DNA of 64,000 nt from Bifidobacterium italicum. Its GTDB lineage: Bacteria > Actinomycetota > Actinomycetes > Actinomycetales > Bifidobacteriaceae. The position numbers and the translations under genes are program-made. Within the stretch, counting starts at the first letter, position 1. Each line of letters starts with the position of its first letter. Of this stretch, positions 36,794 to 46,494 are shown piece after piece. The DNA is taken from contig NZ_MVOG01000002.1 of NCBI RefSeq assembly GCF_002286915.1, forward strand, positions 22,163 to 86,162. The letters are read 5' to 3'. The notes beneath the pieces are model-generated. The model saw only the letters and a list, made by a program, of their open reading frames with translations, was not told where the DNA came from and searched no databases.

Positions 36794-38614
36794 ATGCTTA
36801 CCGAATACACGACGCCCGGCGCGGCGCTCACCGTCTCCGATTCCGCGACCGTCTACTCGATGCTCACCGACCGCATCGCCGCGACCGGCCCCGACCTTCC
36901 ACTCGCGGAGTATAAGAACGCCGCCGGCGCATGGACGACGATGACGGCCGGCGATTTCAATGCCCGCGTCCGTGCGATCGCGAAGGGGCTGATCCAGTTC
37001 GGCATCGCGAAGGGTGACGCCGTCACGATCTTCTCGGCGACGCGCATCGAATGGGGACTGTTGGATTTCGCACTCGCCGCGATTGGTGCCGTGACGGTGC
37101 CGATCTATGACACCGATTCCGCCGCGCAGGCGCAGCGCATCCTCAACGACGCCGACGTGAAGCTCGCGGTCGCCGACAATCAGCAGCGTTTCGACGCACT
37201 CGATTCGGTGATCGACGCCTGCCCGACGCTCGAACGCATCCTGATGCTCGACGCGAAGGCGCTCGAAGCGCTCGAGGGCATCGGCGTCATGATCTCCGAT
37301 GAGGAGCTCGACGAACATATCGCCGCTGTACGCGCCGACGATCTGGCGACGATCGTCTACACGTCGGGATCCACCGGCACGCCGAAGGGCGCCGAGCTGA
37401 CGCATAGGAACTTCACGAGCATCACGCGTTCGGCACAGCAGTGCATGCCGAAGGTCATCGAAGGCGAGGCGCGGCTGCTGCTGTTCCTGCCGCTCGCGCA
37501 TTGCTTCGCGCGCATGATCCAGTACTTCACGATTGCGTCCGACGAAGGCGTCGTCGGTTATCTGGGAGACACGAAGACGCTGCCCAAGGACATGCAGGTC
37601 TTCCAGCCGACCTTCGTGCTCGCCGTGCCGCGCGTGTTCGAGAAGGTGTACAACGCGGCGTCGCGCAAGGCCGGCACCGGTTGGAAAGGCCGTATGTTCC
37701 TCAAGGCGGCGGACGCGGCCATCGATTGGTCGAGGATGGAGCAGGACGGCGTCAAGCCGACGCTCAGGCAGCGCGCCGAACATGCGAAGTACGAGACGAC
37801 CGTCTACCGCACGATCCGCTCGGCCTTCGGTCCCCGGATCAAGTATCTCGCGTCGGGCGGCGCGCCGATCAGCGACGACCTGCTGCATTTCTTCAACGGC
37901 ATCGGCATTCCGATGATCCAAGGCTACGGCATGACCGAAACGGCGGCCCCGTTCGCGTTCACGCGCGTCGAGGATCTCGCGATCGGTTCGGTCGGCCAGC
38001 CGGTGCCCGGCTCGTCGGTGCGCATCTCCCCGGACGGCGAACTTGAAGTGCGCGGGCAGAACGTGTTCCGCGGCTACCACAACCTTCCCGAGAAGACCGC
38101 CGAGGCGCTCACTGCGGACGGATGGCTGCGCACCGGTGATCTCGCACGGATCGACGACGAAGGCCACATCACGATCACCGGACGCGCGAAGGACATCATC
38201 ATCACGGCCGGCGGCAAGAACGTCTCCCCGATTCCTATGGAACAGCAGATCAGCACATGCCCGATCGTCGAACACGCCGTCGTCATCGGCGACGGACGTC
38301 CATTCGTCTCCGCCCTCGTCACGCTCGACCCGGAAGGCGTGGCGAGCTGGCTGCCGACGCAGAAGCTGTCCACCGACCTGACGATCGACGAGGTCGCCGC
38401 GCTTCCGGAGACGGCCGCCGAGATCCAGCGTTACGTCGACCTCGCGAACGCCGACGTCTCACGCGCCGAATCAGTAAGGAAGTTCGCCGTGCTCCCCGTC
38501 CAGCTCACCCAGGACAACGGCTGCCTGACCCCCTCGCTCAAGGTCGTCCGGCCGAAGGTGAACGAAGCGTTCGCCGAGACAATCAACCATGATCTCTACG
38601 CCGGCAAGCGGTGA
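36794..38614 (+). CDS. fadD: long-chain acyl-CoA synthetase (AMP-forming)
   Basis: 606 residues. Adenylate-forming enzyme activating fatty acids as acyl-CoA. P-loop-like YTSGSTGTPKGAELTH, QGYGMTETAAPFAF, DGWLRTGDLARID and GRAKDIIITAGGKNVSP, with the catalytic Lys expected in the C-terminal NGCLTPSLKVVRPKV. In bifidobacteria it most likely serves phospholipid synthesis from exogenous fatty acids, as beta-oxidation is usually lacking (inference). AGGA lies six to seven bases before the ATG at 36794; the longer upstream frame is rejected. Confidence 0.9.
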   Translation: MLTEYTTPGAALTVSDSATVYSMLTDRIAATGPDLPLAEYKNAAGAWTTMTAGDFNARVRAIAKGLIQFGIAKGDAVTIFSATRIEWGLLDFALAAIGAVTVPIYDTDSAAQAQRILNDADVKLAVADNQQRFDALDSVIDACPTLERILMLDAKALEALEGIGVMISDEELDEHIAAVRADDLATIVYTSGSTGTPKGAELTHRNFTSITRSAQQCMPKVIEGEARLLLFLPLAHCFARMIQYFTIASDEGVVGYLGDTKTLPKDMQVFQPTFVLAVPRVFEKVYNAASRKAGTGWKGRMFLKAADAAIDWSRMEQDGVKPTLRQRAEHAKYETTVYRTIRSAFGPRIKYLASGGAPISDDLLHFFNGIGIPMIQGYGMTETAAPFAFTRVEDLAIGSVGQPVPGSSVRISPDGELEVRGQNVFRGYHNLPEKTAEALTADGWLRTGDLARIDDEGHITITGRAKDIIITAGGKNVSPIPMEQQISTCPIVEHAVVIGDGRPFVSALVTLDPEGVASWLPTQKLSTDLTIDEVAALPETAAEIQRYVDLANADVSRAESVRKFAVLPVQLTQDNGCLTPSLKVVRPKVNEAFAETINHDLYAGKR

Positions 38615-38627
38615 GGAGACCCGAATC

Positions 38628-38694
38628 GATGGATGGCCAACATAGGTCAGTAACAAAAGGAGTCACTCTGTTCCTCCCCATGCGACCATCCATC
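38628..38694. repeat. inverted repeat at the left edge of the low-GC EPS segment
   Basis: GATGGATGG (38628-38636) and CCATCCATC (38686-38694), 9-bp perfect arms 49 bp apart, between the convergent stops of the acyl-CoA synthetase and the flippase. It coincides with the drop in G+C. Could be a weak terminator or a recombination scar. Confidence 0.4.
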
Positions 38695-38701
38695 AATCTA
38701 T

Positions 38702-40114
38702 CTATTTCGTGCGCATGACACCAATGATGGTTTTGATTGATGGATAGCAGTCAAAGAACGAGACTAGGCATATCAGTACGAATGCTGCAGCAGAGAATGT
38801 CATATAGTTGCTTGGCTGCCAAGTCATGATGCATACTTGAAGGACAAAGAGCAGTATGGCGATTCCCATTAACAACCAGTTCACCTTGATCGTCATCACA
38901 GTGCTGGCGCGAAAAACACGCATGACATACATAACAAAGTTACTGGCCACAAGGGCCCAGGCGGCGCCCTGCAATCCCATGGCAGGAATGAGAAGCCATG
39001 TCATGGCGACGACTACCAACGACGCTGCCACTGTCGATGTCAGCAGATATGCCGTTTTCATGCTTGCGGTGAAGACTGTGCCGTAGAAACTGGCGAATGC
39101 ATTGAATAAAAAGGCAAGAATGAGTGGCGGAACGATGACCCAAGCCTCATAGAAACTTTTCTGCAGTAGTAGAGATGCCAGCCAAGGAGCACCGAGAACA
39201 AGGATAGATGCTACAACAAAGCAAAGAGTCCGAAAGACAACAAAAACATTGCTATAGAATTTGCCAGTATCCTCTTTCTTAAACTGTTGGAAAGCTGAAA
39301 GGCTCCATGCCTGCCAGAAGGTCAAAGAGAGCATATTTAGGATATTCGGAATCTTACTTGCTGCAGCAAAAAGCCCAGAAGCACCAATTCCAAGCATCGC
39401 AGTAATAAAGAACCTGTTCACACCTGTCCCAATCCACCAAAAGATAGAATTTGGAATAAGGGGAATAGAATAGAGTAACATCGTCTTAAATATAATCCGA
39501 TCATGCTCTATTTGCGGTAAGGTGATATAATTTGCGAATTTACCTACAATTAAGTAAATGGCAATTGACGTTAATCCGCCTAATACTAGCGACACAAAGT
39601 ATCCTTCCGTCTTCCAATCGAGAAAACCGATGAGGATACCGGCTGAGGAAGCAGACACCAATGAGGATGCGATAGAGGCAACAGTCAGCAGTTTGATTCG
39701 ATTCAGGCCACGCGCTACATTACCTAGATATCCATTGAAACAGAAGGATATGAAGTAAGCCATAAAATACCATTTGCATGAACCCAATCCACCGAATATG
39801 GATAGATCTAGAAGCGGAAGCCCAGCGAGCACCAAGAGACACCCCAATAGGGAAACCCAGAAACCAACAGAGATATATCTATCCTCATCATGGGCGTCTT
39901 CGATGATATAACGTGTAACGGCATCACCGATGGATAAGGTCACCACAGGCAAAAGTAGGCCCACTACTGTGAGTGACATATCAGTGATTCCATACTGTGC
40001 CGTAGTTAAACAGTAGGTATATAATGGAATCAGCAGGAAAGTAATTAGTTTAGTGGATATCGCATTTAACAGAAACAGGGCAATATTCAGTAAAAGTGTT
40101 TTATACTTTCCCAC
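38702..40114 (-). CDS. Wzx-type flippase, low-GC copy
   Basis: 470 residues, about 12-14 membrane helices, MOP/PST flippase group. The N terminus KYKTLLLNIALFLLN and the motif YGITDMSLTV are shared with the GC-rich flippase at 51739-53280 (KYKNLLLNIGLFALN, FGVTDMSTTV), so the two are homologous over their full length, yet base composition differs strongly. Start is GTG at 40114 with AAGGAGGAG six bases upstream. Last gene of the eight-gene leftward operon. It should flip lipid-linked repeat units. Confidence 0.88.
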   Translation of the reverse strand: MGKYKTLLLNIALFLLNAISTKLITFLLIPLYTYCLTTAQYGITDMSLTVVGLLLPVVTLSIGDAVTRYIIEDAHDEDRYISVGFWVSLLGCLLVLAGLPLLDLSIFGGLGSCKWYFMAYFISFCFNGYLGNVARGLNRIKLLTVASIASSLVSASSAGILIGFLDWKTEGYFVSLVLGGLTSIAIYLIVGKFANYITLPQIEHDRIIFKTMLLYSIPLIPNSIFWWIGTGVNRFFITAMLGIGASGLFAAASKIPNILNMLSLTFWQAWSLSAFQQFKKEDTGKFYSNVFVVFRTLCFVVASILVLGAPWLASLLLQKSFYEAWVIVPPLILAFLFNAFASFYGTVFTASMKTAYLLTSTVAASLVVVAMTWLLIPAMGLQGAAWALVASNFVMYVMRVFRASTVMTIKVNWLLMGIAILLFVLQVCIMTWQPSNYMTFSAAAFVLICLVSFFDCYPSIKTIIGVMRTK

Positions 40115-40177
40115 GCGAACTCCTCCTTATTCACCAACATCACGATCACACAAAGAATCCATCAATACTTGCAATAA

Positions 40178-41302
40178 TTATGTATGGCGTGTATACATTG
40201 TAACAAGTTTACGTGCAGTCGTTGTAATGTCGAATCCAGCATCACGGACCTGATCCACACAGTCCATCCTTTTCTCCCTATTATCCTCATACATCTGTAG
40301 AGCGGTATCGGACCAGACCCGTGGCCCCGATTTCAGATCTAGAGTACGAACCACATCACTACACTGCACCATCGAAGGTACGGACGAGGAGATCAGCGTC
40401 GGCAATCCGGCAGCCTGTGCCTCAACTGCTGCCAATGGCAGCCCCTCGTACAGGGAAGGAAAAAGGAAAACATCTGCGGCCCGAAGATATGTTGGAACAT
40501 CTTCAACGGAACCGAGCATTCTAACACGATCCCCAATATGCAGATCGCGCAACCTATTCTCAAGTATGTTTTTCATTGGTCCTTTTCCAATCAAGAGCAG
40601 CAATGCCGACTCATCATTTGCGAGGATTTCTGCGAAAACGTCAAGAAGGAATGATTGATTCTTTTGTTCTGCAAGACGACCAACATTGATGAATACTGGA
40701 CCATTTTCACCAGGAAAGAGCTCGCCCTTTAGTTCTTCATGTAATCGCTGATCGATTCTATAATTATTAACATCAATTCCATTATATACGATTTCACACG
40801 AATTAGATGCAATACGCTTTCCAAATGCAAACTCAGCGGCTTCATTCGAGCACGCATAAAAGCAATCTGGGTATCGACGTAACACCGAATGCACTATTCT
40901 CAACACAGCCCCCTTCAGCGCACTACCCCGATCATGGGTGTTATGTGAGTGTGCGATAAGAAAACGTCCATGCTGTTTCGCAACTCTCATATATGATAAT
41001 GCTGCAGCATCAAGATTGTGACCATGCACAACAGTATATTCTGGATGCGCTTGGAAAAATCGAGAAATGAATTTCGTATAGGAGAAAGGATTATGAGTGT
41101 AGCTAGGCGCCTTGTATACTTTACCTCCTAAGGAAATAATCTCCTCTTCATATTCTTGCGAATTATTTGCCGAGTCACTAAATGGATGCGTGAGGAAATC
41201 GAACTGAACCTGTTCTCTGTCGATGTTACGATAGATGTTCATCAGCAGAGTTTCGACCCCTCCACGATCCATAATATTTACCACTTGCAAGACTCGCTGC
41301 AT
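40178..41302 (-). CDS. family 4 glycosyltransferase
   Basis: 374 residues, GT-B fold. Glycine loop in V-N-I-M-D-R-G-G-V-E-T-L-L-M-N near 8-22, AHSHNT, NGIDVNNY, then VGRLAEQKNQ and the C-terminal donor-site E-x7-E motif in EGLPLAAVEAQAAGLP. Adds a hexose or acetamido sugar to the lipid-linked intermediate; specificity unknown. GAAAGG precedes the ATG. Low-GC codon use like its neighbours. Its motif layout is close to the GT4 genes at 43182 and 59993. Confidence 0.88.
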   Translation of the reverse strand: MQRVLQVVNIMDRGGVETLLMNIYRNIDREQVQFDFLTHPFSDSANNSQEYEEEIISLGGKVYKAPSYTHNPFSYTKFISRFFQAHPEYTVVHGHNLDAAALSYMRVAKQHGRFLIAHSHNTHDRGSALKGAVLRIVHSVLRRYPDCFYACSNEAAEFAFGKRIASNSCEIVYNGIDVNNYRIDQRLHEELKGELFPGENGPVFINVGRLAEQKNQSFLLDVFAEILANDESALLLLIGKGPMKNILENRLRDLHIGDRVRMLGSVEDVPTYLRAADVFLFPSLYEGLPLAAVEAQAAGLPTLISSSVPSMVQCSDVVRTLDLKSGPRVWSDTALQMYEDNREKRMDCVDQVRDAGFDITTTARKLVTMYTRHT

Positions 41303-41376
41303 CTTATACCTTTCTCACATATCCTCTATCACTAAGGACTTTTTTGGAATATCGACCTCATGGACGAATACCGAGA

Positions 41377-42042
41377 TTACCATGGATAGGACATCGGCTC
41401 CCTATTCAGCCAATGCGTTAGATTGAATCCACGACGGAATCGATCGGTATCACACAGTATCTGCCTTTCTGCCGAAACAGTATACGGGAAATTGATTCCG
41501 CAGGCGATTCCGGCTCTTGGCTGCGACATGAAACAGATCTTGTTCCCACATGGAATTGAATCGAACGAGAGGATATCCTCTTCTGTGCATTCATTCATCT
41601 CACTAAACTTCAGGAATACGTTATCCCAATTAATTCGTTCACAGCGACGTTTCCATTTTTCTTCTGCCTCCTGTTTAGTTAGATAGTGAAGGAAGACTAC
41701 CTCAATATCATCGAGTCGTGCAATAATCTTCGTATCCTCACCCTTGCGGAAGAGCGTATCAGCATGCCGCGAGTCGCTCGCCTGTATAAAGTGAAGCGGT
41801 GTATTGATATATCTCCGCAAATCGGAGACGAATTTCACATAATCTGACGCGAAGAAATACAGTCCCGCAGTTGGCGACTGATAAGGCAATCCATAATATC
41901 GATATACCGAACCGGCCCAACAATTGTTAGATATTACAGTGAAATCCGTACGAGTCAATTGATATCTTCTTATTGGAGCAAAGAACGAATTAGTTCTCTC
42001 CCTAATCCGACGAAGACCAACTCCCACATAATCTCTTGTCAT
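41377..42042 (-). CDS. DUF1919 exopolysaccharide biosynthesis protein
   Basis: 221 residues. DUF1919 family, found in capsule and EPS loci: FTVISNNCWAGSVYRYYGLPYQSPT as a conserved opening (cited in parts), ASDYVKFVSDLRRYI, HYLTKQEAEEKWKRRCERIN, then a C-terminal TDRFRRGFNLTHWLN. Probably a transferase acting on the polysaccharide; biochemistry not established. GGAGG lies four bases before the ATG. It follows the EpsG gene by 12 bp. Confidence 0.85.
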   Translation of the reverse strand: MTRDYVGVGLRRIRERTNSFFAPIRRYQLTRTDFTVISNNCWAGSVYRYYGLPYQSPTAGLYFFASDYVKFVSDLRRYINTPLHFIQASDSRHADTLFRKGEDTKIIARLDDIEVVFLHYLTKQEAEEKWKRRCERINWDNVFLKFSEMNECTEEDILSFDSIPCGNKICFMSQPRAGIACGINFPYTVSAERQILCDTDRFRRGFNLTHWLNREPMSYPW

Positions 42043-42054
42043 AAAACCTCCAGA

Positions 42055-43173
42055 CTAACAGATAATATCTTTGAAAACATTAGCTACCGCTTCAAAGTCG
42101 GCATGATAAGGAATAGCGCCATGCCATTCGGGACGTGCGATTCCTATAATAAGGAAATAGGCTAAACAAACACCGCCGAATCCTACACTTACATAAGTCT
42201 TCTCCGGACTGGACACCTTGGAAAGGGCCTGAGGAATGATAAGTATAACCATTGCTCCAAAGTAATAAGAGAGACGTCCAAGAATCTCGACTCGTACTCC
42301 GATGGCTGTGAAGAGAAGCCATAGCATGAGGATGTGCTGATAGAGTCTTACGACCTGTGAGACATCGCACTGCCCATGGGAACGCCTCGATTGAGGAGGC
42401 ATATAGAAGAAGCACAAGGTTACAATGGTAAGAGTGAACAGTAGGCGTATCAATGCTCCAAAATAATTTGCTCCCATGAACGTAGGATCATAAAGTCTTT
42501 CCTTTCCCAAGAAGGAGGTAATTAGCGCAGAGACCTGCGCCGATCCGACAAAACAGACCAGAGTAGCTATCACATAGAAGATGAGTGTTCTCCATGTGAA
42601 TGCCAACAATGTCATGACAAGGCATAGCGGAAGAAGCCACGCAGACTGATGAAATTCTGTCGCGCAGAACAATAAGAATACCGCTGGAATCCATTTACGA
42701 CGTATGAAACAACAATACCCGAGCATGATGAATCCAATGGCTATTGCTTGTCTCATTGCATTGAGGTATAGGGTATAGTTGGTCATGGCCACAAAGAGGA
42801 ATGCACTTAACGCTACATCCATTGATAATGCATACACCGTATAGCCGATGGAAAAAACAACAAAGGCACCGGTGACCATGAGTAACAGCTGACTATCGGG
42901 TGAGATCTGATAGAGCAGTCGACAGAGCAACGTGAATCCATGCTCATACCGGTACGTCGAGAACGAGAACGAAGGATCTTCCCCAATGGCCCTATAGGCA
43001 TCTACGAACTGCTGGGTGTCGATGCCGACCGCGCTGCTACGCACCATCGCCAGGAAAGCGAGCATTCCAAAAACAATCCAGCAATATAGAATGCGGATCC
43101 CTTTATCATACTGAGGTCTAAATGCAATTGCAGCAAGCGGTATGAACGCAAGAATGGCCAGATATGGTAACAC
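42055..43173 (-). CDS. EpsG-family polysaccharide polymerase (Wzy-like)
   Basis: 372 residues, about 10-11 hydrophobic helices. EpsG-like signatures: VGIDTQQFVDAY near residue 50, RYEHGFTLLCRLLY, and NAMRQAIAIGF after helix 4. EpsG proteins are proposed to polymerise repeat units outside the membrane. A second member of the family is at 61211-62371. Start appears to be GTG at 43173 with only a weak AGGTG. Low-GC. Between GT4 and DUF1919 genes in the operon. Confidence 0.85.
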   Translation of the reverse strand: MLPYLAILAFIPLAAIAFRPQYDKGIRILYCWIVFGMLAFLAMVRSSAVGIDTQQFVDAYRAIGEDPSFSFSTYRYEHGFTLLCRLLYQISPDSQLLLMVTGAFVVFSIGYTVYALSMDVALSAFLFVAMTNYTLYLNAMRQAIAIGFIMLGYCCFIRRKWIPAVFLLFCATEFHQSAWLLPLCLVMTLLAFTWRTLIFYVIATLVCFVGSAQVSALITSFLGKERLYDPTFMGANYFGALIRLLFTLTIVTLCFFYMPPQSRRSHGQCDVSQVVRLYQHILMLWLLFTAIGVRVEILGRLSYYFGAMVILIIPQALSKVSSPEKTYVSVGFGGVCLAYFLIIGIARPEWHGAIPYHADFEAVANVFKDIIC

Positions 43174-43181
43174 ACTAGCAC

Positions 43182-44312
43182 CTATCGAATCATTGCCTCG
43201 TAATGTTGCATCAGCAACTCTGCATTAGCCTTTGCAGAATAGCCACGTTCTTCGAGCAACACTATATTCTCCGTGAGACGACCTTGGGTACCGTAGAAGT
43301 CGATCTTCTTCACCCATTCTTCGTAAGGCGCCGTCAGGGGAAGGAATGTGCCACTTCCCGTTACATCGGTCTCTTTGGGAACGTTATCCGAATAGATACA
43401 GGGAAGGCCGGAAGCCTGTGCCTCGATGGCCGACACCGGAAGCCCCTCGTACAGCGATGGCATCAGGAACACATCCATTACGGAGTAGAGCTGATTCACA
43501 TCAGCTCGCACTCCCGGAAGAAGTACCGAATCTTCCAGCTTTTCCTCCTCGATGAGTTCTTCAAGGAATCTGCGTTCATCACCATCACCAAGAATCAATA
43601 GTTTTGACCATCGATTCAATGCGCGATATGCAGAAAATAACTTGATAGCAAAATCATAATTTTTCTGTTTTACGAATCTCCCCACACATCCAATCACGAC
43701 ATCATTCTCGTCAATCCCCAACTGAGTACGGAGAGTATCACGATTACAATCGCTATATCGAAAATCATCAAGGAGTATGCCATTATTTATCACAGTAAAG
43801 TCTTTCTTACCAAAAAGAAACTTACCGGCTGCCCGAGAGCAGGCAATGTAATCATTGGCAAACTTCTTGCCATACATATTCAGAGGAATATTGCGAAGCC
43901 TGTGCAGAAATACATCTGATGAACTGTTGAGATGACTATGTAAAATCCTACATTCCACTCCATTTTTTTGTGCTTCATTGAGCACGATGAAGGCAGAATT
44001 GGGCATGTGACAATGTACCACATCGTAGTCACTACCGATATCTCTGATGATTTGCCGCATCTCGCGGGAGAAGCGACCAAAATCATCAGAAGCATAGTTC
44101 ACAGTATATACGTTGGATCCAGCGGACTTCAATTCTTCGTCATACCGAGCATCATGCATCAATACTCCATTACGGGAAGAATGATGCAGATAATCGAAAT
44201 GCACACGCGCTTCATCATGGAACTGATGCCAGTTATAGACGACGCGAGCCACGCCAGCCGAGCGGTTCAGAGAGGGCACGACCTGCAGTACTTTGATTGG
44301 TGTAGCAGTCAT
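43182..44312 (-). CDS. family 4 glycosyltransferase
   Basis: 376 residues, GT-B fold. Opens IKVLQVVPSLNRSAGVARVV, followed by HCHMPNSAF, HSHLNSSSD, VINNGILLDDFRY, VGRFVKQKNYDFAI and the E-x7-E donor motif EGLPVSAIEAQASGLP. Cytoplasmic sugar transferase of the second EPS region; sugar unknown. The start has no clear Shine-Dalgarno but lies six bases after the nitroreductase stop, suggesting coupling. Low-GC. Confidence 0.87.
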   Translation of the reverse strand: MTATPIKVLQVVPSLNRSAGVARVVYNWHQFHDEARVHFDYLHHSSRNGVLMHDARYDEELKSAGSNVYTVNYASDDFGRFSREMRQIIRDIGSDYDVVHCHMPNSAFIVLNEAQKNGVECRILHSHLNSSSDVFLHRLRNIPLNMYGKKFANDYIACSRAAGKFLFGKKDFTVINNGILLDDFRYSDCNRDTLRTQLGIDENDVVIGCVGRFVKQKNYDFAIKLFSAYRALNRWSKLLILGDGDERRFLEELIEEEKLEDSVLLPGVRADVNQLYSVMDVFLMPSLYEGLPVSAIEAQASGLPCIYSDNVPKETDVTGSGTFLPLTAPYEEWVKKIDFYGTQGRLTENIVLLEERGYSAKANAELLMQHYEAMIR

Positions 44313-44320
44313 ATCAGTTG

Positions 44321-45346
44321 TTACTCGATTACGGTCACAATATCTTCAGCAGGGAGACGTCGGGATACGCATGTCGTGCATTCCTCAGGGAAATGCCCTA
44401 CTGCGATATACATGACCAGAGACTCATTGGCCGGGATACCGAGCAGAGCACGAGTGGCACGTTCCGGACCCTTACGGAACATGGTGTTGAGCGGGCATGA
44501 ACCAATGCCTTCGGCCTCCAGGGCAAGCAGAAGATTCATACCGAATAGACCAGCATCCGTATACCCTTCGTTATGTTCCTGAGGCGCCATAAACACACGA
44601 TTGTCCGCCGTCAACAGAATCAACGCGGGAGGCGTGGGATATCCGTTGAGTCCCCCCTGTATGGACAACGCCTTCTCAATGACGTCCTTATTCAGAATTA
44701 CCCGTACGCGGGTCGGCTGTCGGTTACACACCGAAGGTGTGCGCATGGCTGATTCAATGGCAGGCTGCAGTTGCGCAAGAGTAATCGGTGTTTCTGCGAA
44801 CTCCCGGATGGAATGTCGATGTTCGTTGAGTTGTCGAAATGGCAATGTCGAATTCCGACGTTTCTCATCACGAGAGAAGCTAAGGCTGCCGCCTTCCTTA
44901 TGCCCAATCCACTCCGCCGACCTAAGAAGATCCGGGGGGAACAACGATGAGACATAACGCAAGTCTGCATCATGACCCGCATGACGACGCACATATTCAC
45001 CTACCGTGGCCATTGCCGACACATACGAAACCCTTGTCTCGTAATCGGGATTAGCCTTACGGTATCGGGCCATCACTTCACTGAGATTCCTCAACGGCTT
45101 CTTGCCGAATCCGTATCGGAATTGCTTATGACTCAGTCCTTTCTCAATCTGGTGTGTGAAATACACCATACGCGCTTCAAGCTGTTCGGCACCCGTTGCC
45201 GAATCCTTGGCATACGCCTTATTGAATCGTCGCGCCTCACGTAATGACGACATGATCAGACTCGGGTATCCGTTAAGCACGCGCTTACCGAAGGAGACCA
45301 TGGGCTGCGGCAACGTTTCTTTCAACGTGTCTTTCATGGAATTCAT
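44321..45346 (-). CDS. nitroreductase-family protein in EPS operon
   Basis: 341 residues. An N-terminal helical extension of about 160 residues precedes a nitroreductase domain: EHRHSIREFAETPI (the R-x-S-x-R-x-F/FMN start), MRTPSVCNRQPTRV, TDAGLFGMNLLLALEAEGIGSCPLN, and PANESLVMYIAVGHFPEE. FMN-dependent oxidoreductases of this kind sit beside pyruvyl transferases in several EPS loci, where their job is unknown; it might modify a sugar or act in a redox side step. GGAG lies about ten bases before the ATG. Immediately follows the pyruvyl transferase gene. Confidence 0.82.
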   Translation of the reverse strand: MNSMKDTLKETLPQPMVSFGKRVLNGYPSLIMSSLREARRFNKAYAKDSATGAEQLEARMVYFTHQIEKGLSHKQFRYGFGKKPLRNLSEVMARYRKANPDYETRVSYVSAMATVGEYVRRHAGHDADLRYVSSLFPPDLLRSAEWIGHKEGGSLSFSRDEKRRNSTLPFRQLNEHRHSIREFAETPITLAQLQPAIESAMRTPSVCNRQPTRVRVILNKDVIEKALSIQGGLNGYPTPPALILLTADNRVFMAPQEHNEGYTDAGLFGMNLLLALEAEGIGSCPLNTMFRKGPERATRALLGIPANESLVMYIAVGHFPEECTTCVSRRLPAEDIVTVIE

Positions 45347-45360
45347 ATGCGGAAATCTCC

Positions 45361-46494
45361 TTATTCACGTACGGCAGTCAGTAGGAAGTTCGTTGCTTCC
45401 CTACGCTTATTCGCCAGAACATCTTGTGCATGGGTAAAGTCGAAGGACTGATCCGCAATATCTAGATTACGATAATCATCCAAATAGTGGTTTGCCATAT
45501 CAGTCATACTCAGCAGATTCATGATGCGCCCGGAGAAGCGTCCCGGACTGATGGCGACAAATTTACGTTGAAGATTCACAGAGAAAGCAGTGCCGTGGAA
45601 GGAATCAGTCAGAACGTACTCGGCATTCATGAACAATCCCAGGAATTCCTCGACCTTAGGACACACGATGGCATGCTCACCTTTTCTCTTCTCATGAACG
45701 CCATAAGCGATGCGGTACAGCGGTAACTGCAGCTTCTTGCTGAGTCTTTGGGCGTACTTATCGAATTCGGGATTCTTATTGAGTTGATAGATTAGAATGT
45801 ATGGCTGACCGGGCACAAGCTTCCTGCTGGCTATGCGTCCCCAATCACTGCGAGTAAGCATAAGTGTCGGATCGATCACCGGAACTGCACCATGAACACC
45901 GATCGAGTCCAATAGATCCACGGCCTCTTCTTCGCGTACCGAGATATGCGAATACCTATGAAGGGCCTCGCGCATAGGAACTTTCTCCCAATCATCCAAC
46001 GTGGCTTTGCCGATACTTGCCGCATAGGCGATCCGCGGGGCATCTTCAGGAGCGAAGTCAAGATAAAACGACTTGTTGAATCCTTTGTTCCACACACTGT
46101 TCCACACCTGATCCGATCCAGTGCAGTAGATATCGGCTTGCGGCGGATTTCGCTCCAACTCTTCAGACGAGTAATACTTCGTCGGAGACAAATGCAGTCT
46201 GGTTCGGCGGAACTCATTGAGTGGAGCGGCCCGGCGAGCAACAATCCTACTTACCGGTATGCGTGCCAGCGCTTTCATACCCGGAAGCTTAAAAATCGGC
46301 ATCTTCTTGACCAGCTGCCCATTGAGAGCACGATTCGTCTCGTTCTCCGGTATGGCATCATGCCTATAGTAATCTACAATCTGCGTATCAAGATTCAGTC
46401 CATCAAGTACACTCTGTGTCGCAAAGCTCTGTAGACACGATCCATAGTTTGGAGAATTATGCAATGTCATCACCGCAATAGAACGTTTGTTCAT
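45361..46494 (-). CDS. polysaccharide pyruvyl transferase family protein
   Basis: 377 residues. Pyruvyl transferase fold: VMTLHNSPNYGSCLQSFA at the start, IYCTGSDQVWN, YAASIGKA, HISVREEEAVDLL, PVIDPTLML, and LTDSFHGTAFSV in the C-terminal half. Expected to add pyruvate ketals, giving an acidic polymer, or a related transfer. ATG at 46494 overlaps the upstream GT2 stop by four bases and has AAAGGAG seven bases upstream; the longer frame to 46560 is rejected. Low-GC. A second family member is at 50672. Confidence 0.87.
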   Translation of the reverse strand: MNKRSIAVMTLHNSPNYGSCLQSFATQSVLDGLNLDTQIVDYYRHDAIPENETNRALNGQLVKKMPIFKLPGMKALARIPVSRIVARRAAPLNEFRRTRLHLSPTKYYSSEELERNPPQADIYCTGSDQVWNSVWNKGFNKSFYLDFAPEDAPRIAYAASIGKATLDDWEKVPMREALHRYSHISVREEEAVDLLDSIGVHGAVPVIDPTLMLTRSDWGRIASRKLVPGQPYILIYQLNKNPEFDKYAQRLSKKLQLPLYRIAYGVHEKRKGEHAIVCPKVEEFLGLFMNAEYVLTDSFHGTAFSVNLQRKFVAISPGRFSGRIMNLLSMTDMANHYLDDYRNLDIADQSFDFTHAQDVLANKRREATNFLLTAVRE

